Positions 57,645 to 64,000 of a stretch of 64,000 nt of DNA are shown here, piece by piece. Numbering within the stretch: the stretch's first letter is position 1; the number at the start of each line of letters is the position of its first letter. The stretch spans positions 12,723,912 to 12,787,911 of the forward strand of contig CM043965.1 of assembly GCA_014529385.2 (NCBI GenBank). Direction: 5' to 3'. Under the pieces are notes generated by a model, which worked only from the letters and a program-made list of their open reading frames with translations, did not search any database and was not told the origin of the DNA. A program made the position numbers and the translations under genes. The stretch comes from Adiantum capillus-veneris. Lineage: Eukaryota > Streptophyta > Polypodiopsida > Polypodiales > Pteridaceae.

Positions 57645-58000
57645 CGACTTTCTTCTGAGACTCTAAGTGCGTGACAGAGAGAAGCCTTGCGAGTGAACAA
57701 GACATGAAACTCAAAATTCACTAAACTCCGTTGAGAGTGAGTGACCAATGCTCTTCCAAAAACTTGTCAAACCTACATGTTAGAAACAATTGAGGTAAAC
57801 TGACCATATCTGAAGGCTTTTATACCAATTTACACTATTTTTTTTTAAAATTTTGGAGGTTTCCTCACCATCTATAAAATTTAGAGGTAAATCTCAAAAT
57901 TTGTAGGTGGGGTTACACTAAACCTAGGTTTTTGTTACACTACACCTAGGTATTTTTTCGAGCACTGTGAGTGACTTATAGAGGTGGCACTGAGTCTCAA

Positions 58001-58132
<132 letters not shown>

Positions 58133-58262
58133 ATAATTGGCTAGATTGGTTGAGAGCATGCACACCCCTTCCATGCAAAGCTCGCTACCCAGTGGCGGTC
58201 ATGCCCACTTTTGTGGAACTCTAGAAGAAGGTGGAGGTAGGGATTGCTGAACAAGGGCACCG

Positions 58263-58288
58263 GCGCATCAAAATCATTTTTGATGCGC
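58263..58288. repeat. Short hairpin
   Basis: gcgcatcaaaa and ttttgatgcgc separated by about four bases: a small perfect-arm inverted repeat with no clear context. Confidence 0.6.
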
Positions 58289-58354
58289 GACCAGAAAGGC
58301 TAATTTTGGAGAAAATATTCCTCGACTGTGATCCCGGAATTGTGGAAGAAGAAC

Positions 58355-58360
<6 letters not shown>

Positions 58361-58425
<65 letters not shown>

Positions 58426-58460
58426 CACACACACACACACATACACACACACACACACAA
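58361..58460. repeat. (CT)n then (AC)n compound microsatellite
   Basis: CT at about 58361-58386 followed by AC to 58460 with two interruptions. Same CT-then-AC order as 53203-53279. Confidence 0.95.
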
Positions 58461-59395
58461 ACTCTTCATCTTTGTTCTCGCCGAAAGATGGGGCCGAGGT
58501 GACTGCGAAGGCATTGCATGAGAGGTGATTTCCAAGCTGTTTCATGCAAGTGGTGATTATCGTTCATGTCGATAATACCTTATGATCTTCATCACCTCTC
58601 CCACCCTTGGCCACAAAGTCCTCATGATTGGGGCCTCCTCTTTTGCAACTCACCATGAAAACTCTTAAGAGTCTGAAGTCCATGAAAACTATTATTTTCA
58701 AGTATGTGATGTGAAGGATGTGATTAGCATCTATGCACTTTCTATTGCTTTTGTGATACAATATTAAAAAGTAACTAATGCATTCAATTTGCATCCATTA
58801 ACTCTGATGGGAGAGCAGGTGAAGATAAAGGCTACTGAACCTGCTAGTGGTGAACAAATCTTCCTTCTCAATCATGGAAAATGTCAATTCTAGAAGGTTT
58901 GCATTGCTATTGAAAGCACACAAGGCATTGGAATGAAGGACACACTAGTAATAGCTTGATGGTCCCTTCAAATTAGTTGGTATACTACATGCAATACCTT
59001 CACAAAGCAGCCTACACATGGCACTCAAGCAAGCAAAGGATGTCATTCAAGTTCAAGAGCTACCTATGCATTATGATGGACATGTGGCATTTGAGTTACC
59101 ATCTTTTGGTCTATTTGTGCACAAAATTACGACAATTGCAACACGTGAACTTACCATGGAGAATAAGTAATAGAGTTTTGGAATATGCTCAAGAAGATGG
59201 TTCGGAAGCAAGGATATGACTGTGTATCAATGTGTGTGTGAACACATTAAAGGAAGAGTATGGCTCTTTTGTTTGAGACTATTTGAGATGCAACATGGTT
59301 AGTTTGCTATACTATACTCAATAGAGTAACTATTGAGGTCTTGATCTAATCTTTTACATTGCTTATGTTCGCTCGGTTTCTTGTCCGCTCGAGGA
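58461..59395 (+). other. Spacer with one exon-like stretch
   Basis: Between about 58970 and 59170 one plus frame reads VGILHAIPSQSSLHMALKQA then HYDGHVAFELPSFGLFVHK without a stop, which looks coding. I do not recognise it. The rest shows nothing. Confidence 0.35.
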
Positions 59396-59965
59396 TTGGG
59401 ATTCCTTTAAACAAGTGAAGTCCTTTTCTCGTTCTAACTTTATGGTTTCTCTGCTCAGAGATTCCAACGTAAAGCTTTTATGACAGGAGAGTAAATGTGC
59501 AACAACATTGAATGTGGTGATTATGCATGCCATGGAGTGTGCATTAGAGAAGGTGAGAGGACATGGCAATAATTTCTCCATTTTATATTACCTGCAACAT
59601 AATGTAGGTTGCTTTACAGTCTAATAGAATGGCATGGAAACTGCAACCGACGTATGTGAGAAGAAATGTATTGCAGGATAGATCATGGATTCCATTGTGG
59701 CATCCCTCGAAGGATTGGAGGAAGTCTTAGGCAAAGCATGCGAGTCTCAATCGCCAGCTGACATGTGATCCATTCATCTCTAATTTGGTTGCATGCACTA
59801 GCACTCGCTCACATATACACGCAAATTGTCCAATGCCAGAACCTGTTTGAAACAGGCTGCACGCGTGAAGACTGATTCAGATAGGATCTATTGGATAAAA
59901 TGGGTTAAAAGTCATTCATTTCTGGCTTCACGGCTGCAATATATCTATATGCTTCATATACACAG
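59396..59965 (+). repeat. Duplicated exon-like segment, 3' part
   Basis: Matches 49393-49950 with small indels (acaagtgaagtcctt to ctatatgctt/ccatatacac). A stop and indels differ between copies, so neither retains a clear gene. Confidence 0.8.
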
Positions 59966-60129
59966 AGAGCAGATGGCACAGATTTTGAAATGGCAAGATT
60001 CATTAAATACAACAACAAGTTGTTGGCTTTTTTATCTCGCAATAACAAGTCATCGCAGGTCCAGTAGGTCATCACAATCAGCAGCTCCTCAGTGTGACAC
60101 AACACATCCAACAGGTCATCGTCAGGGTC

Positions 60130-60132
<3 letters not shown>

Positions 60133-60197
<65 letters not shown>
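60133..60197. repeat. (CT)n microsatellite
   Basis: About 65 bp of CT. Confidence 0.96.
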
Positions 60198-60200
<3 letters not shown>

Positions 60201-60326
60201 GTATTTCTGTATTTCTGAGTTGTTGAAACGTTTTTAATTCCATCTATTCTCTTTTTGATGTTCAAAGAAGGGTTGCTTTCCATTGAATATTTTTGCATGT
60301 TTTGACACGTTGAAGTAGGCTTGTTC

Positions 60327-61045
60327 TCAGCTTAGAGAAGATGAAGAAATCTCCAGGCACTTATTGTGCAATGGAAAGATTAATAGCCGTAGAATGATGG
60401 GCATATAAACAATGCACGGGGGGAAAAAATTGCCTAGAGAGGGAAAAATTTCCCAGACAGTCCTAAGTGTGTTCACACAAATTACTACCACATATATATG
60501 GTAACAAATGCCTCTCGGAGTGATGCGGTGAACGAGAGTTGGCACATAGAGTAAAGGGAAGTTCCATGCCTTGAGGACATGATGAATCCACAAAGGGGAG
60601 TAAGTCCAAAGCTTTGCAAAAAGCTTCGGAGACGATGCCTTTGTGAAAAGATCTGCAAGGTTCTTCTGTGTTGGTACATAAGCCAAGCTGATCTCTCCTA
60701 CACAAAGACTCTCCCTTACATAGTGGTAATGCACCTCAATGTGCTTTGTGAGAGCATGGAAAACTGGGTTCCTCGCAACTACCAATGCGCTCGGTCTGTT
60801 AGTGTATATAGTGTTGGCATTGTATTGTACAACACCCAAATTAGTCATAAGGTGTCTGAGCCATACACACTCAATTATAGCTGTGAAGAGTGCCTTGTAC
60901 TCAGTCTCACAACTGGAAGTGGCCATAGTAGGTTGCTTCTTGCTCAACCATGATATACATGAAATTACAAGTATGAAACAAAACCACTTTTGTACACTCA
61001 CGTGTCAAAACAACTAGCCCAATCTGATTTCAAAAAATCATGTAA
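60327..61045 (-). mobile_element. Copia 3' fragment A (RNase H tail plus LTR)
   Basis: Minus strand carries the last part of copia RNase H (SCISWLSKKQPTMATSS, KHIEVHYHYVRESL, LADLFTKAS), a short 3' region and an LTR beginning near 60503 (tgttaccatatat). The LTR loses similarity near 60327, before its end. Same family as 18100-23276. Similarity starts abruptly at the end of fragment B's LTR (about 61045). Confidence 0.88.
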
Positions 61046-61800
61046 GTCTGGTGACAATTAGGGTTGTAGGAAAACATAGACAACTTGGAGAAGACGAAGA
61101 AACCTCAAGGAACACAACATAGAGTGTATTACTTAGTGCACAATGGAAACATTAATAGCCCTAGAATGATGGGCGTTTAAGCAATGCACGGGGGGAAAAA
61201 TTTGCCTAGTGAGGGGAAAAATTCCCCGACAGTCCTAAGTGTGTTCACACACATTACTACCACATGTAGATGGTAACAAATACCTCTGGGAGTGATGCGT
61301 TGAACGAGAGCTGGAACATAGAGTACAAGGAAGTTCCATGTCTTGAGGACATGATCAATCCACAAAGGGGAGTAAGCCCAAAGCTTTGCAAAAAGCTTCA
61401 AACTTCTCAGGAGACAATGACACTGTGAAAAGATCTGCAAGGTTCTCCTGTGTTGGTACATAAGACAAGCTGATCTCTCCTACTCAACGACTCTCCCTTA
61501 CATAGTGGTAATGCACCTCAATGTGCTTTGTGGAAGCATGAAAACTGGGTTCCTCGCAACTACCAATGCGCTTTGACTATCTTTATGGATAGGTTCAAAT
61601 CAGCTACTATAAGGCATTTGAGCCATACACACTCAACCGTAGTTGTGAAGACTGCCATGTACTCAGCCTCACAACTAGAAGTTGACACATTAGGTTGCTT
61701 CTTGCTTAGTCATGATATACATGAACTACCAAGCATGAAACAAAATTTACCACTTGTGGAAACTCGCGTTGGTGCAACTAAAGTTGGTCGAAGCTAGTAG
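61046..61800 (-). mobile_element. Copia 3' fragment B (RNase H tail plus LTR)
   Basis: Second minus-strand copy of the same region: RNase H remnants 61290-61790 and an LTR from about 61275 (TGTTACCATC) to 61055 (aaccctaattg). Joined head to tail with fragment A. Confidence 0.87.
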
Positions 61801-62870
61801 GTGGTCTATGCCAGGCAAAGGGTGTAGTCGAGTGCATTGCAGAAGGCTAGGGTAGGTACCAAGGCCCTAGGCATCCAAAGGATAGAGTTCAGCGTGCTCT
61901 AGAAGCCGGTCCAGACGGCTCGTCAAACGGAGCCCCGGTGCTCTAGATAATGCAGTTTAAAGAAAGAGTGTGGAGCAGATCCCCGACAGATCGGGCAGCT
62001 CGGGACAGGTAGCCCGGGCTGATGTCAGTACCTATGTGCGTAGTGCTCGAGTTGTGGAGCATGCCTGTCTTCTAAGATTGCGAATCGGAGCGCTCTGGAT
62101 ACCAAGATATGGTCAACTGAAAATTTTTCAAGGGGCCGGGTCTGAGCTCATTTGACCGCACTGGAAAATATGACATCTCGCAGTTTTGCGGCCTCGCCAA
62201 GGTTGTTGGTGATAGAGTGAGTCCTGTGAAGCTAGCACGAATAGACTGCACGTCAATCGGATATTCGGTCGGCCAGATACAGCGAGACGAAGTTGGGAGC
62301 ATTTGGGTAGTGGACAATTGCAGATGATTTTTCAAGTTTTTGGTCACCTTGGATAGCGAACTCCGAGGAGTCGGAATGTAGTGAGGTTTGCACGGCCAGG
62401 GACCGGCAAATTGGTAACTCAGCACCACTTTACGACTCGATGATTGGATCACCACATACCAATCGGCAAACAAGACAAGGAGGGGGGAAAGTGGATTTTT
62501 AAAGGAAAGTTTTTTTTTAAAATTTTGAGGGCCTTGGAGGCTATTGCAAGGGGGGTTCACTCACATGCTGCCACGCGGTGTCAGGACAAACCGCACATGC
62601 GCAGGATTGAAGGTGGGTGGCGGGGTACTTGAGCTAGGCCGTGAGCTCCCATTAGCATCACAAGGAGAGCCATGAGCTGCGTGGATATGGTGATGGCGGC
62701 AGTGGGCGCTGCGTTGGCTGAAGGCGGCGCTGCGCAGGCAGAGGCGCCGGAGATTTTGGCGGTGACCGGCAAGGCATGGCGGCACGCCTGCGTGGGAGGG
62801 GAGCAGGAGGTGACGTGGCTGCCGACATGGGGCAGTTCCCACGGCCCATGGGGCCCCAAAATTTTAAAGG
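61801..62870. other. Unassigned, GC-richer region
   Basis: More GC-rich than the rest of the window. Several overlapping open frames on both strands (62072-62560 minus, 62658-63122 minus, 62672-62938 plus) show no recognisable motif and are probably chance frames in GC-rich DNA. Confidence 0.4.
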
Positions 62871-62877
62871 AGAGAGA

Positions 62878-62911
62878 GGGGGCAATAGCGATATCGCTAT
62901 TGCCTCCCCCC
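62878..62911. repeat. 24-bp perfect palindrome, copy 1
   Basis: 62881-62904 is a perfect palindrome with half-site GGCAATAGCGAT, flanked by runs of G on the left and C on the right that extend the stem. Confidence 0.9.
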
Positions 62912-63142
62912 TCAGGTAAGAGAAGGATCCCGCGGTAGGAAGCATAGAGAGAGAGAGAGGGAGAGAATCTGGAGGCCTCCAAATGGTGCAAAGCAAAGCC
63001 AAGGCTGGCCAAGGTGAGGGCCAAGTGGACAAAGCAAATGCAAGGCCAAAAGAGGACAAGAGGAGCCGGACTAGTGAGTTAAAGTCAAAGCCAGGCAAGG
63101 GCAGTGCAAGATTAAGCTCCAAAAGGGATAAAAATGAAAGGT

Positions 63143-63160
63143 AAAAAAAAAAAAAAAAAA
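63143..63160 (+). repeat. Poly-A tract (18 A)
   Basis: Eighteen adenines; no retrogene is visible upstream. Confidence 0.9.
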
Positions 63161-63166
63161 GAGCTA

Positions 63167-63199
63167 GGGGGCAATAGCGACATCTCTAATGCCCCCTCC
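63167..63199. repeat. Palindrome, degenerate copy 2
   Basis: gggggcaatagcgacatctc and taatgccccctccc form an imperfect copy of the palindrome at 62878, 289 bp downstream, with the same G-run and C-run flanks. Confidence 0.8.
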
Positions 63200-63200
63200 C

Positions 63201-64000
63201 AACTGCAAAGAGTGAAGAAGAGAAAGGTAGAGCAAGGCGGTGCCCCCTTCCCAAAAGATACCAATTCAAGATGCCACCTGGACCTATTAAATTGTAAATT
63301 CCCAAATTAAAGGCCTCCCCTATAAAATTCAAAATTGTATCAAATTAAGGGATTTTTTTTGGCCTTTTGAGATGCCGTTTGAAGCCTGCAAAGTGGATTT
63401 CTCTAGCAAGCTAGCCCCTTTGTAACTTTTGCTTGAAAATGGCCATGGTGATGGCATTGCAAGCCGGTGTAGATGTTTTTTGAAGTGCAATCAAGCCACA
63501 ATTGCCTCCCGTGATGTTGTTTCCCCTTCCCCCCTTCTCTTTCTCCTGTTTTCATGGTTCTCCTCGGTGCCGGCTGTGTGGAAGTGTGTGCCCCCCCGAA
63601 CCGATGGTGTTTTGAGTGAGAGAGTGAGATTGAGCGGTTGTGTGTGTGTAAGGGTGGAGAGAGGCAGTGGTAGTAGGTGTACCTTATGTGGTGGTTTGGT
63701 GAGTGTGAGAGCAGTGGCAATTGAGCAGGCGGTGGTCTGGTAGTGTAAAGTGTTTCTTTGAAGGTGTTTTCTGAGAGGATAGGGGTGCTGTGAATACCCT
63801 GAGCTGTAGAGAGCCCTTTCTGTTTGTGCTGGGCGTGTTCCCCCATTTCCCCTCTCCATATTCTGGTGCCCCACTGAGGAGCACATTGATTGCTCCTAAG
63901 TGGTTTTTTGTGTTGGAAGCAATGGCAGCTAGAAGCTAGGGACCGATTTTTACAGGAGAAGAGAGCCTTGACAAGTGGATGTCAGATTTCGAGCTGTACA
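63201..64000. other. Unassigned right end
   Basis: No supported gene. Open frames on both strands (63403-63886 minus, 63429-63743 plus) lack recognisable motifs. Pyrimidine-rich stretches and GT-rich 'gtgtgtgtg' phrases occur. Confidence 0.35.

Noticed and set aside
62072-63122. Several overlapping frames of 90-160 codons on both strands
   Set aside because: GC-rich DNA with no recognisable motif, competing frames on opposite strands and no codon or domain evidence.

Overview
The window looks like intergenic, transposon-saturated DNA from a land plant with a large genome; a fern is my best guess, which is inference. Three things point to a plant: PLS-type pentatricopeptide (PPR) remnants, fragments of cytosolic ribosomal protein genes, and a set of Ty3/gypsy and Ty1/copia elements of plant type. 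(GA)n/(CT)n tracts are very abundant. I see no intact host gene, tRNA, rRNA or CRISPR. Almost every reading frame belongs to a broken mobile element or a host-gene fragment.

Layout. (1) 1-2921 is an AG-rich repeat, family D, that recurs at 40674-43507; the two copies may be the long LTRs of an outermost retroelement. (2) 3205-31218 is one nested Ty3/gypsy element, element A. It has about 900-bp LTRs, a primer-binding site and a perfect 5-bp target duplication (ataag). With its insertions removed it is about 18.7 kb. Into it have inserted a deleted chromovirus (5450-8533), a 464-bp TIR element (8946-9409), a 444-bp foldback element in gag (11256-11699), a small TIR element in RT (15627-15795) and a complete but mutated copia element (18100-23276). 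(3) 31224-36290 is a decayed chromovirus-like gypsy, element C. (4) 37579-40564 holds two related 1.3-kb TIR elements at TTAA sites. (5) 43087-44665 and 50287-51853 are inverted copies of one sequence. They enclose a minus-strand PPR pseudogene (44950-49205). (6) 52000-60200 is a patchwork of microsatellites and short fragments of unrelated host genes: uL11/RPL12, class-3 lipase, citrate synthase and eS26/RPS26. (7) 60327-61800 is a tandem pair of copia 3' ends on the minus strand. (8) 61801-64000 is largely unassigned and contains a repeated perfect palindrome.

The most interesting object is element A. Its pol reading frame runs from the integrase C-terminus, through a few stop codons, into a second retropepsin-like domain. 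Two H2C2 zinc-binding modules precede the integrase core. A 3.5-kb accessory coiled-coil region lies before the 3' LTR. A near-perfect 22-bp palindrome recurs with a 260-290-bp period upstream of both gag and the accessory region. Together these suggest a poorly described giant gypsy lineage with two separately controlled coding blocks.
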